Source: Dyadobacter sp. CY343 | Lineage (GTDB): Bacteria; Bacteroidota; Bacteroidia; Cytophagales; Spirosomataceae | DNA: 64,000 bases | Assembly (NCBI RefSeq): GCF_021390335.1 | Contig: NZ_JAJUXK010000002.1 | Coordinates: 124,001 to 188,000 of the forward strand | Reading direction: 5' to 3' | Part shown: one piece after another, positions 1 through 7,888 of the stretch | How the letters are laid out: every line of letters starts with the position of its first letter | How positions within the stretch are numbered: position 1 is the first letter of the stretch | The notes under the pieces: model-generated | The model's input: the letters and a program-made list of their open reading frames with translations, nothing else | The model's database searches: none | Told to the model about the DNA's origin: nothing | Program-made: the position numbers and the translations under genes

Positions 1-2515
1 CACCATGCAAACCATGAACCCGAATGATGTAGAAAGTATCAGTGTTTTGAAAGATGCAGCCGCCGCAGCGATCTACGGCGCACAGGCTGCGGGTGGGGTT
101 ATTTTAATTACTACCAAAAAAGGAAAAGCCGGAAAAGTGGTATTCGATTACACCGGCCAGCAAGGTATCGACTGGTCGACCAACGTGCCGGACAGAATGT
201 CGCTGCTGGACGAAGCTTTGTTCTCCAATCAGGCGCGTATCAACTCAGGTTCAAGTCCTGAATATACAGACGAAGAAGTCCAGCGCATTCGTGACGGGGT
301 ACCCTATGTGATCAATCCGGCGGATACTTCTTCCTATTTGTATTACAACCAAAGACCGATCGCCGACGAGCTTTTGCGCAAAACTACTTCCATGAGCACG
401 CATAATATCACGGCGCGCGGCGGAACGGATAAGCTCAACTTTTTGATTTCGGGAGGTTACTACAACAAGCAGGGCGTTTTTAAAGTGGGTCCTGACAGTT
501 ATGATCGCTATAATGCACGTATCAACCTCGGTGCCGAATTGACAAGACATTTGACGCTCGACAGCCGATTGTCTTACACGCATGAATACACCAACAGTTC
601 GTATGCGGATGCCAATGGAGGCGGATTGATTTATCAGGTGTACAGGTTCCGTACCAGAAACCCTGCATTCACGCCGGAAGGTCGCTACAACACTTCAAAC
701 AGTACCTACGCACAGCTTGCCGAAGGTGGTTACAATCGCTACAAACGCAATTTCTTTGACGGTGTATTCACTTTAACGGCGGCTAATTTCGTAAAAGGTT
801 TGCAGCTGCGCGCGGTGGCTGGTACGCAGTACAGACGTGGTGATCGTCAGCGCTTTAACCGCACCGTTCCATTGTGGAGCAAGTCAAAAGTGGCGAGTTA
901 TGTGAACCAGATCAATTCTTACAATATTGATAATGAGCTTACTAAAAACCTGAACTTGCAGCTTTTGGCCAATTACGATTTCAAGATTGGTGAAAAACAT
1001 AATATCGCACTGTTTGCAGGTTATCAATGGGAGGAGTTCCGTGAGGATTTTCTGTTCTCAGGAGCTACTAACCTGGTAAGCAACGATTTGCCTACTTTGA
1101 ATTTGGGTGATGACAAGACCAAAACCAATAGCCAGATCATCAGAACCAATGCATTCCAGTCGGTATTTGGCAGGTTCAATTACAATTATGCAAACAAATA
1201 CCTGTTTGAAGCTACGGTGAGGTTGGATGAAAGTTCGAAGCTGGCGCCGGGATTGAGAAAGAAATTTTTCCCGTCGGCTTCCGTGGGCTGGAATGTGCAC
1301 CAGGAAGACTGGTTTGCCAATACACTTCCTTTCTTCTCCGAGTTCAAGCTGCGCGGATCGTGGGGTCGCCTCGGTGGCGCTTTGGGTGACGCAATTGGAA
1401 ACTACGATTATTTGAGCCAGCTGAGCCGGGCAAATGGTCTGGTTTTAGGGGATTCAAGAACTTCTTACATTTTCCAGGGTTCAATTCCTTCTGCTAATTT
1501 GTCGTGGGAAACGATTGAAACTACGAATGGTGGTCTGGATTTAGGTTTGTTCCAGAACAGACTGCAATTCAACGGAGATTATTACGTGAAATTTAACCGT
1601 AATATGCTTACCGCTCAGCAGTTACCAGCTACGATCGGTATTGGAACACCCCGGAAAAACAATGGCGAGCTGAAATCGTGGGGTTGGGAAACGGAGCTGA
1701 GATACCGCGATAAAATCGGTAAGGATTTCACTTACTCGGTCGCTATCAATTTTTCAGACAATAATAACAAGTTGATCAGCTTCTCAGGCAGAAATATCGT
1801 AGGTACCGGTACCAACGGACTCATCGAAGGTTATGCGATGAACACGGTTTGGGGTTACAAAACTTCGGGCTACTTCACCTCGCCGGATGAAGTGAAGAAC
1901 TGGGCATTCCAGGATAACCGCGCCGGGGTTGGTGATGTTAAATACAATGACCTGGACGGTGACAAGCGAATTACAGTAGGAAAAGGAACTGTTGAAAATC
2001 ACGGTGACCTCGTGTTGCTGGGTACCACTGCGCCGCGTTACCTGTTTGGATTTACATTGGGCGCAGGTTGGAAAGGTTTCGATTTTACAGCATTCTTCCA
2101 GGGTGTGGGTAAAAGAAGTTACCGCTCCACGGCAGAATCGATCGCGCCGCTTTTGGTTACCTGGAAGCAGGCAATGGGCATTCACAGCGATTACTGGACA
2201 CCAGAAAATCAGGACGCGCTTTTCCCAAGACCTTACACCGGAGCTACGCACAATTACCTGGCATCGGACAAATGGACGCTGGACGCAAGCTATATCAGGC
2301 TGAAAAATATCCAGCTCGGCTACACGATTCCTTTGCGCATTACCGAAAAAGTGAAAGTGTCGAGAGCGCGTGTGTTCTTCTCAGGACAGGATATTCTGAC
2401 GCTTTCAGGAATGGGTAAATTCCAGGGCTTCTTCGATCCTGAAACGCGCGACGGTGTAGAAAATGACTATCCGTTCTTCGCGACGGCCTCATTTGGTCTG
2501 AACGTTTCGTTTTAA
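1..2515 (+). CDS. SusC/RagA-family TonB-linked outer membrane protein, 5' end missing
   Basis: This is the C-terminal part of a TonB-dependent outer-membrane transporter of the SusC/RagA family, which imports glycans or other large nutrients together with a SusD lipoprotein. The window opens inside the plug domain: residues read NPNDVESISVLKDAAAAAIYG followed by a GGVILITTKKGK segment, the family hallmark at the end of the plug. About 800 residues of beta-barrel follow and end in the aromatic-rich LNVSF terminus expected of an outer-membrane barrel. The signal peptide, the carboxypeptidase-like domain and the TonB box must lie upstream of the window, so an ATG at base 5 is not the true start. 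The SusD partner begins about 30 bases downstream, which supports a two-gene operon. The substrate cannot be told from the sequence. Confidence 0.95.
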   Translation, partial: TMQTMNPNDVESISVLKDAAAAAIYGAQAAGGVILITTKKGKAGKVVFDYTGQQGIDWSTNVPDRMSLLDEALFSNQARINSGSSPEYTDEEVQRIRDGVPYVINPADTSSYLYYNQRPIADELLRKTTSMSTHNITARGGTDKLNFLISGGYYNKQGVFKVGPDSYDRYNARINLGAELTRHLTLDSRLSYTHEYTNSSYADANGGGLIYQVYRFRTRNPAFTPEGRYNTSNSTYAQLAEGGYNRYKRNFFDGVFTLTAANFVKGLQLRAVAGTQYRRGDRQRFNRTVPLWSKSKVASYVNQINSYNIDNELTKNLNLQLLANYDFKIGEKHNIALFAGYQWEEFREDFLFSGATNLVSNDLPTLNLGDDKTKTNSQIIRTNAFQSVFGRFNYNYANKYLFEATVRLDESSKLAPGLRKKFFPSASVGWNVHQEDWFANTLPFFSEFKLRGSWGRLGGALGDAIGNYDYLSQLSRANGLVLGDSRTSYIFQGSIPSANLSWETIETTNGGLDLGLFQNRLQFNGDYYVKFNRNMLTAQQLPATIGIGTPRKNNGELKSWGWETELRYRDKIGKDFTYSVAINFSDNNNKLISFSGRNIVGTGTNGLIEGYAMNTVWGYKTSGYFTSPDEVKNWAFQDNRAGVGDVKYNDLDGDKRITVGKGTVENHGDLVLLGTTAPRYLFGFTLGAGWKGFDFTAFFQGVGKRSYRSTAESIAPLLVTWKQAMGIHSDYWTPENQDALFPRPYTGATHNYLASDKWTLDASYIRLKNIQLGYTIPLRITEKVKVSRARVFFSGQDILTLSGMGKFQGFFDPETRDGVENDYPFFATASFGLNVSF

Positions 2516-2545
2516 TCTTTGACCAACCGCATTAACATGATAACA

Positions 2546-4156
2546 ATGAAAATTACATTTAAACAAACGCTGCTAAGCCTGTCGCTGGTCACTTGCATGA
2601 CAGCCTGCGACGTGAACCGTTTGCCGGAAACGAATATAAGCGACATGACTTTCTGGACGTCGGAATCGGACATCAAAGCAGCTAACAATTACCTATATAC
2701 GTTCCTGCCTGGTTTCAGTAATGAAGAGGTTTGGTCCGATGACGCATTCGGTCTTGCTTCTAATTCGATCAGTGATGGTTCTCGGCTGGCTCCTGCTACC
2801 GCGGCGGATTATAACTCGCCTTACAACCTGATCCGCGCTGCGAATAATATCCTTGAAAAAGCGCCGCGTGCGGCTGTGGCGCCGGCTGTACTTAACCGGT
2901 ACCTGGCCGAAGCATACTTTTTCCGTGCCTGGGGCTATTTCTCGCTGGTTCAGAAATACGGAAGTGTTCCTTTGATCCTGAAAACGTTGGAAGAAGGCAG
3001 TCCTGAGCTGACAGAAGCGGCTGCACCCAGAGAAACGGTTGTGGATCAGATCTATATGGACCTCGATTTTGCAGTGATGAACCTGCCGACGATCACTACA
3101 TTAGGTGCCGCAGATTACGGACGTATTTCGCGGACAGCTGCGCAGGCATTTAAAGCAAGGGTGGGGCTTTTCGAAGGTACTTATGCCAAATATCATGCAA
3201 AAGGCGATGCTACCAAGCATTTAAATATCGCGGCTGTCAGCAGCAAGGAAGTGATTGATAGTAAGGAGCATACATTGTTCGGAATCTATTTTGATTTGTT
3301 TCAGATGGCGGGCGAGGGAAGGCAGAACAAGGAAAATATCATTGTAAAGCAATATGGCGTTTCGTCCACTGAGCGCGTGGTGACGCACGCTTACTACCGC
3401 AGTTCGCTGGAAAACGGGAACATCAATCCAACCAAAAGTCTGGCTGACTCATACCTGATGAAAGACGGTTTGCCGCTTTCGAAGTCGCCACTCTGGTCTG
3501 TGCCGGATTCTTCTCACAAGGTATTCAAAAACAGGGACTTGCGTATGAGCGCTACGTTTATGAAAAGAGGCGACGCAATGATGACCACCAAGCCGATTTT
3601 TGATATTGCCAACCTGGTATTCAATAAAACGGGCTATATGTTCCGCAAGTTTGCGAATGTAAATGACTGGAATACACAAGCTTCTGTTATCGATAGACCT
3701 TTGCTACGTTATGCCGAGGTGTTGCTGACTTATGCAGAAGCTACTTATGAACTGAAAGGCGCGATCACAGATGCTGAGCTGGATATGTCGATCAATCTGC
3801 TGCGGGCGAGGGGAGAAGTAGCGAAACTGACAAATGCATTTGTTACTGCGAATGCATTGAATATGCGTGACGAGATCCGTCGTGAGCGCCGGGTTGAGCT
3901 GGCGCAGGAAGGTTTCCGTTACTGGGACCTGATCAGATGGAAAATTGCTGAAACGGAGCTGGTGAAGCCGGTTTTAGGTAATTTTTATTTCAAAAATGAA
4001 TTCGCTGCTGCTACTGTGAACCTTGCTCCTGACAACGTTATCCTCGTGCAGGACGCCAGTTTCCGCAAATTCAATCCTGCCAAAGATTACCTCTGGCCGC
4101 TTCCAATCAACGAAATCGCATTGAATCCAGCATTGAAGCAGAACGCTGGTTGGTAG
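2546..4156 (+). CDS. SusD/RagB-family nutrient-binding outer membrane lipoprotein
   Basis: A surface-exposed lipoprotein of about 536 residues that caps the SusC transporter encoded just upstream. I place the start at the ATG at 2546. It gives a lipoprotein signal peptide with a Lys near the N-terminus, a hydrophobic stretch and a Cys in the context MTAC at about residue 21. In-frame alternatives at 2519 (TTG) and 2537 (ATG) only add a polar extension. The N-terminal half carries the alpha-helical repeats of the family (LAEAYFFRAWGYFSLVQKYG), and the C-terminal part has the conserved ERRVELAQEGFRYWDLIRW segment. The gene is followed by a Rho-independent terminator, so the SusCD pair is the end of its operon. 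The ligand is unknown. Confidence 0.95.
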   Translation: MKITFKQTLLSLSLVTCMTACDVNRLPETNISDMTFWTSESDIKAANNYLYTFLPGFSNEEVWSDDAFGLASNSISDGSRLAPATAADYNSPYNLIRAANNILEKAPRAAVAPAVLNRYLAEAYFFRAWGYFSLVQKYGSVPLILKTLEEGSPELTEAAAPRETVVDQIYMDLDFAVMNLPTITTLGAADYGRISRTAAQAFKARVGLFEGTYAKYHAKGDATKHLNIAAVSSKEVIDSKEHTLFGIYFDLFQMAGEGRQNKENIIVKQYGVSSTERVVTHAYYRSSLENGNINPTKSLADSYLMKDGLPLSKSPLWSVPDSSHKVFKNRDLRMSATFMKRGDAMMTTKPIFDIANLVFNKTGYMFRKFANVNDWNTQASVIDRPLLRYAEVLLTYAEATYELKGAITDAELDMSINLLRARGEVAKLTNAFVTANALNMRDEIRRERRVELAQEGFRYWDLIRWKIAETELVKPVLGNFYFKNEFAAATVNLAPDNVILVQDASFRKFNPAKDYLWPLPINEIALNPALKQNAGW

Positions 4157-4181
4157 TATTGGTTTTAATCAGTTAATTAAT

Positions 4182-4214
4182 AAAAGTCCCTGATCGGTGG
4201 TCAGGGACTTTTTT
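4182..4214 (+). terminator. Rho-independent terminator after susCD
   Basis: A perfect stem (AAAAGTCCCTGA paired with TCAGGGACTTTT around a 7-base loop) ends in a run of T. It sits 26 bases after the SusD stop codon. The last base of the T run touches the first operator of the hipBST region. Confidence 0.9.
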
Positions 4215-4311
4215 GTATGCTTTCACATATAATTTTGGCATTAAGTATACTGTTATATGTAAAAGCATATAATTTTTATATATTTACCAAAACTATATGT
4301 AATAGCATATA
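4214..4311 (+). promoter_or_regulatory. Three palindromic operators upstream of hipB
   Basis: Three 18-bp palindromes of the form TATATG-N6-CATATA lie at 4214-4231 (TGTATG-N6-CATATA, one mismatch), 4254-4271 and 4294-4311 (both perfect in the arms). Their centres are 4222.5, 4262.5 and 4302.5, exactly 40 bp apart. The spacer is also conserved: TAAAAG, TAATAG and, on the other strand of the first copy, TGAAAG. The last palindrome ends at the base before the hipB ATG. This is the expected layout for autoregulation by the HipB repressor, with sites on nearly the same helical face. That HipB binds them is inference from position and symmetry. I could not define a confident -33/-7 promoter inside this AT-rich stretch. 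Confidence 0.8.
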
Positions 4312-4536
4312 ATGAGAGCATTATCCCAATTCGTAAAGGACAAGAGAAAAGAGGTAGGTCTGACTCAGGAAGATCTAGCTATCAAAGCTGGCGTTGCCTT
4401 AACTGTAATCCGCAAGATAGAACAGGGTAAGGAGAATCTGAATCTTGATAAAGTTAATCAGGTACTCCGAATGTTCGGTCACATCCTGGCGCCGGTGAAT
4501 GCCAGGGAAATAAATTTAGACGGTAATGACCTATGA
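4312..4536 (+). CDS. hipB: HipB-like XRE-family antitoxin / repressor
   Basis: A 74-residue protein that is almost entirely one helix-turn-helix domain of the XRE/Cro type (residues about 5-65, with LTQEDLAIKAGVALTVIRKIEQGK as the HTH core). In HipBA and HipBST systems HipB dimers bind operators upstream of their own gene and hold the toxin complex. The three palindromes just upstream fit that role. The gene overlaps hipS by ATGA (start of hipS at 4533), showing translational coupling. No purine-rich Shine-Dalgarno is visible because the last operator fills the leader. The assignment to HipB rather than a generic XRE regulator rests on the HipS and HipT genes that follow. Confidence 0.88.
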   Translation: MRALSQFVKDKRKEVGLTQEDLAIKAGVALTVIRKIEQGKENLNLDKVNQVLRMFGHILAPVNAREINLDGNDL

Positions 4537-4865
4537 GAAGTGCTACTATCTATTATAAAGACGTTGTTGCAGGTATGCTGACAGAAACAGACGATGGCGA
4601 ATATACCTTCGAATATGACGGCAGCTACATACAAAATTATCCAACGCAAATGATCACGGTCACAATGCCGGTAACAACCCGAAGGTATGTGGAGAACAGA
4701 CTTTTTCCTTTTTTTGAAGGTCTTATTCCCGAAGGGTGGCTGCTTGAAATTGCGTCAAAAAATTGGAAAATAAACGCCAACGATCGAATGGGTTTGCTAC
4801 TAGCTTGCTGTCAGAATTGCATTGGAGCTGTAAGTGTTCAACCTATATCTCAGGAAAATGACTAA
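4533..4865 (+). CDS. hipS: HipS-like protein (stand-alone HipA N-terminal subdomain)
   Basis: A 110-residue protein equivalent to the N-subdomain 1 of HipA kinases (couple_hipA type), made as a separate polypeptide. It has the family motif FFEGLIPEGW (Trp69) and the conserved DRMGLLLACCQNCIGAVSV segment. In the described HipBST system of enteropathogenic E. coli, the small HipS protein, not HipB, neutralises the HipT kinase, with a Trp inserted towards the kinase active site. Trp69 is the candidate equivalent here (inference). The gene overlaps hipB by 4 bases and hipT by 8 bases (ATGACTAA), so the three are co-translated. This is not a frameshifted hipA: both junctions are start-stop overlaps and the break is at a domain boundary. 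Confidence 0.88.
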   Translation: MRSATIYYKDVVAGMLTETDDGEYTFEYDGSYIQNYPTQMITVTMPVTTRRYVENRLFPFFEGLIPEGWLLEIASKNWKINANDRMGLLLACCQNCIGAVSVQPISQEND

Positions 4866-5811
4866 AAGGTGCCTGTATTGTTATAATATTCTGGAAAACA
4901 CGTCGGAAAGTGATTTTCATGAGCGTTGTTCCCTGGACTTTTTCGGATCAAAGACCCAGCCTGCATTAGCCTATTCATTAGATCAAATGACCGAGCTGGC
5001 TAAAAATGTTGTTGAAAGGAGCATTGCAGTACCAGGTGTTCAACCCAAATTATCCCTTTCACTGATTAGCGACGCAATGAAAAACGGTGGAGGTGGGCGA
5101 TTGACAGTTGTGGGCGCTTTGGGCGGTAATTACATATTTAAGCCTCCCATGGAAAAATATCCTGAAATGCCCCAAAATGAACATGTGACAATGCGCATAG
5201 CCGAGGCATTTGGTATTAAAACTGTCAAATCCAGCTTAATAAGGCTGCAATCGGGAGAGTTGTCTTATATAACAAAGCGCATTGACCGGACTGAAAACGA
5301 TGAGAAGATCCACATGCTCGATATGTTTCAGATTCTGGAAGCTTTCGATAAATACAAGAGTTCTATGGAAAGAGTAGGGAAGGCTTTGGCGACCTACTCG
5401 ACGAATACCCTTCTTGATCAATTGTCTTTTTTTGAGCTGAGTGTTTTTAGTTTTCTTACCGGAAACAATGACATGCATCTCAAAAACTTCTCGATGCTCA
5501 ACATTAAAGGTGACTGGGTTCTAGCGCCAGCATATGATTTGCTGAATGTGACAATCGTAAATCCAGAAGATACAGAGGAGCTGGCATTAACGCTGGAAGG
5601 CAAAAAGCGAAAGCTTAAACTCGAATATTTTGAAAGATTCGGAGTTGGACTGGGGTTAAATAAAAAGCAAATTGAGAATGTGTTCAGAAGGTTTTTGAAA
5701 TATAAACCTGTCGCAATGGACTGGGTAGACAAATCCTTTTTGTCAGATAGCAATAAAGCTGCATATAAAAATGTGCTTGAAGAGAGATACGTCCGATTAA
5801 AAAGCGACTAG
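4858..5811 (+). CDS. hipT: HipT-like Ser/Thr kinase toxin
   Basis: A 317-residue HipA-family kinase lacking the N-subdomain 1, which is supplied by the preceding gene. HipA/HipT kinases phosphorylate aminoacyl-tRNA synthetases and stop translation; the target here is unknown. Visible elements are a Gly-rich loop VPGVQPKLS (residues 58-66), a catalytic loop GNNDMHLKNF with Asp205, and a metal-binding Asp227 in PAYDLLN. Just before the Gly-rich loop is Ser55-Ile-Ala57, the position of the autophosphorylated serine pair of E. coli HipT; only the first serine is present. The N-terminus has Cys5, Cys8, His21 and Cys24, a possible small zinc-binding knuckle seen in Bacteroidota relatives. I chose the ATG at 4858 because it overlaps the hipS stop; an in-frame ATG at 4834 lies inside hipS. 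Confidence 0.9.
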   Translation: MTKRCLYCYNILENTSESDFHERCSLDFFGSKTQPALAYSLDQMTELAKNVVERSIAVPGVQPKLSLSLISDAMKNGGGGRLTVVGALGGNYIFKPPMEKYPEMPQNEHVTMRIAEAFGIKTVKSSLIRLQSGELSYITKRIDRTENDEKIHMLDMFQILEAFDKYKSSMERVGKALATYSTNTLLDQLSFFELSVFSFLTGNNDMHLKNFSMLNIKGDWVLAPAYDLLNVTIVNPEDTEELALTLEGKKRKLKLEYFERFGVGLGLNKKQIENVFRRFLKYKPVAMDWVDKSFLSDSNKAAYKNVLEERYVRLKSD

Positions 5812-5835
5812 TTAATTGATCCAAACAAAATCCCT

Positions 5836-6570
5836 CTAATACAACTCCTGGCAACTCTCGCAGTAGTAACTTCGCCTCTTCGATTTTCCCAGGTATTCCT
5901 TGTGAAAAGGGATATTGCACCTTGGGCAAATCTTTTTCGTGTGGGCCAGCCAATGTTTTTTCAGGGTATTCTCTTTCTTCCAGTTCAAAAAGTCAAATGC
6001 GTAATTGCGCGTTTCATCGACTAGTTCCCGCAATTTCTTATCCGGTATCTGCCCCAGCTTGCTCATCGGGTGAATGCGGGTGCGGAACAGTACTTCATTT
6101 TTAATGATATTGCCGCTTCCCGAGAAGATATTCTGATCCAGCAAGGCGTCGCAGGCGAGCATTTTCGGGTTTTCGCCCAGCTTACCAAGCGCCAGGGAAG
6201 CGTCCCACTCTTCCGCCATAATATCCCCGCGCCAATCGTAAAGCTGGTCGGCAGGCTGGTCGAAAATTTGAATGGAACACGCGTAGAAATTCAGTTCATC
6301 CTTGTCAAAAAGCAAGGTCAGCCGGGGCGGCGTTTTCTTTTGTGCATTGATCAGGTAACTTCCAAAAAGCATAAAATGAATGCGTAGCGTAAAATCCGGA
6401 AAGCAGATCAGGAAATGTTTTCCCCATGACCTGAAATCTGTGACTTCCTGGTTGATAAGCCTGTCCAGGTCGATTTTGGTAGTTCCTTCGGCTTGCCGGA
6501 TCACCTTTCCTTCGAGGTGAAGCGGCTCGATCGCTTCTTTTAATATTACAATTGACGGGCCTTCTGGCAT
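5836..6570 (-). CDS. Formamidopyrimidine-DNA glycosylase / endonuclease VIII-like
   Basis: A base-excision-repair DNA glycosylase/AP lyase of the Fpg/Nei family, 244 residues. The N-terminus MPEGPS gives the catalytic Pro2 and Glu3. The H2TH region contains FSGSGNIIKNEVLFRTRIHP, the family signature. The C-terminus is a four-Cys zinc finger (CPRC ... CESC). It is slightly short for the family (usually about 260-280). Overall it looks nearer to Nei, which acts on oxidised pyrimidines, than to MutM, but substrate preference cannot be settled by eye. It converges with hipT (24-bp gap) and diverges from the AI-2E transporter. Confidence 0.9.
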   Translation of the reverse strand: MPEGPSIVILKEAIEPLHLEGKVIRQAEGTTKIDLDRLINQEVTDFRSWGKHFLICFPDFTLRIHFMLFGSYLINAQKKTPPRLTLLFDKDELNFYACSIQIFDQPADQLYDWRGDIMAEEWDASLALGKLGENPKMLACDALLDQNIFSGSGNIIKNEVLFRTRIHPMSKLGQIPDKKLRELVDETRNYAFDFLNWKKENTLKKHWLAHTKKICPRCNIPFHKEYLGKSKRRSYYCESCQELY

Positions 6571-6666
6571 GGCATGCTTATTATACGTTTACAGGTGGCA
6601 TTCATTCTAAAAAAGCCGCGCCAGGCAACAGAGATTGCATTCAGCATTTTCACCACACCCAATTAT

Positions 6667-7830
6667 ATGAGTTTACTTTCCAAAAGCCAAAAAGACGACC
6701 AGCCCGGCATCTCGCCGGCCTGGATGAAGGCGCAGGATGCCTATCCGTTTTACATCAAAGCGCCACTGATCCTGATTGGTCTGTGCCTGGTTGTTTACAT
6801 TCTTGCTCTTTTGCAGGATATCATCGTTCCATTCGCATTCGCCGGACTGATTTCAGTACTGCTCAATCCGGTTTATAACCGCCTTCAAAAATGGAATGTC
6901 AATAAAATACTTGCGATCGTGCTTACGATTTTGGCGGCATTTCTTGTAGTGGCCGGGATTATGTTTTTCCTGTCTTCGCAGATCGTCCAGTTCGGAGAAA
7001 TGCTGCCGCAGCTTGAAAAGAAAACCATGACGCTACTGCATGAATTGCAAGCCTGGCTTTCTTCCACGTTCGGAATGTCGACCCAGAAGCAGATGAGCGT
7101 ATTGAATGAGGCCGTGAACAGCAGCCGGACATATGTGGGCAAAACGCTGAATACGGTATTCGGGATACTCAGCTTTTTCGTACTGATACCGCTTTATATT
7201 TTCCTGCTGCTTTACTACAAACCTTTGATACTGAACTTTATATTCGAGGTATTTGATGAAGATAACTCTGCGCAGGTAGCCGAAATCCTGAAAGAAACGA
7301 AAGGTGCAGTGCAAAGCTATATTGTAGGGTTAATGATCGAAATGTCGATCGTAGCGGCGCTTAATTCCGCTGCGTTGCTGATCCTCGGCGTCCGTTATGC
7401 AGTGTTACTGGGTGTGATCGGGGCTATTTTGAATTTAATACCCTACATAGGAGGCGTGATCGCGATTGCGCTGCCGGTGTTGATGTCATTTATCACAAAG
7501 GACGGATTTACGACACCACTGTTGATATTCGGAGCCTATACATTGATCCAGTTTGCTGATAATAATATCATTGTGCCGCGTGTGGTTTCGTCCAAAGTTT
7601 CCGTCAATGCGCTGATTTCCATACTCATTGTATTGCTCGGCGGGACGCTGTGGGGAGTGAGCGGGATGTTCTTATCCATTCCGATCGTCGCCGTGTTGAA
7701 AATCATTTTCGACCGGGTTGACGGGCTGAAACCCTGGGGGAAATTGCTGGGAGATAAAATGCCGGAGGACGCGCCCGAGGAAGTCGTGGATCCAAGAGAA
7801 ACCAAGCAGCGGGATAAGCCGCTGGTATAA
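6667..7830 (+). CDS. AI-2E family transporter (PerM/TqsA-like membrane protein)
   Basis: An integral membrane protein of about 387 residues in the AI-2E transporter (former UPF0118) family. After a short cytoplasmic N-terminus come paired hydrophobic helices (LILIGLCLVVYILALLQDII and the next segment). A soluble domain at residues about 100-160 follows, then a cluster of C-terminal helices with the conserved LNLIPYIGGVIA motif. Family members export quorum-signal furanones or act as sodium/proton antiporters; the substrate here is not known. The start at 6667 is preferred over an upstream ATG at 6574, which would add a basic extension overlapping the promoter region of the divergent glycosylase gene. 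A strong terminator follows. Confidence 0.9.
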   Translation: MSLLSKSQKDDQPGISPAWMKAQDAYPFYIKAPLILIGLCLVVYILALLQDIIVPFAFAGLISVLLNPVYNRLQKWNVNKILAIVLTILAAFLVVAGIMFFLSSQIVQFGEMLPQLEKKTMTLLHELQAWLSSTFGMSTQKQMSVLNEAVNSSRTYVGKTLNTVFGILSFFVLIPLYIFLLLYYKPLILNFIFEVFDEDNSAQVAEILKETKGAVQSYIVGLMIEMSIVAALNSAALLILGVRYAVLLGVIGAILNLIPYIGGVIAIALPVLMSFITKDGFTTPLLIFGAYTLIQFADNNIIVPRVVSSKVSVNALISILIVLLGGTLWGVSGMFLSIPIVAVLKIIFDRVDGLKPWGKLLGDKMPEDAPEEVVDPRETKQRDKPLV

Positions 7831-7831
7831 C

Positions 7832-7866
7832 AAAAACGCCGCCCGGTCAAACCAGGCGGCGTTTTT
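7832..7866. terminator. Bidirectional terminator between convergent genes
   Basis: AAAAACGCCGCC pairs with GGCGGCGTTTTT around an 11-base loop. The A run and T run on the two sides let it end transcription from both the AI-2E gene (+) and the ScyD-like gene (-). Confidence 0.92.
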
Positions 7867-7888
7867 GTTTGGTTTTTTGTTTTGCTGA

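Noticed and set aside
1784-2251. 155-residue minus-strand frame inside susC
   Set aside because: Antisense shadow of a well-supported gene with no motif or start signal.
4533-5811. Frameshifted or broken hipA gene
   Set aside because: The junctions are ATGA and ATGACTAA start-stop overlaps at a domain boundary, and both parts keep full family motifs, so they are two genes of a HipBST system.
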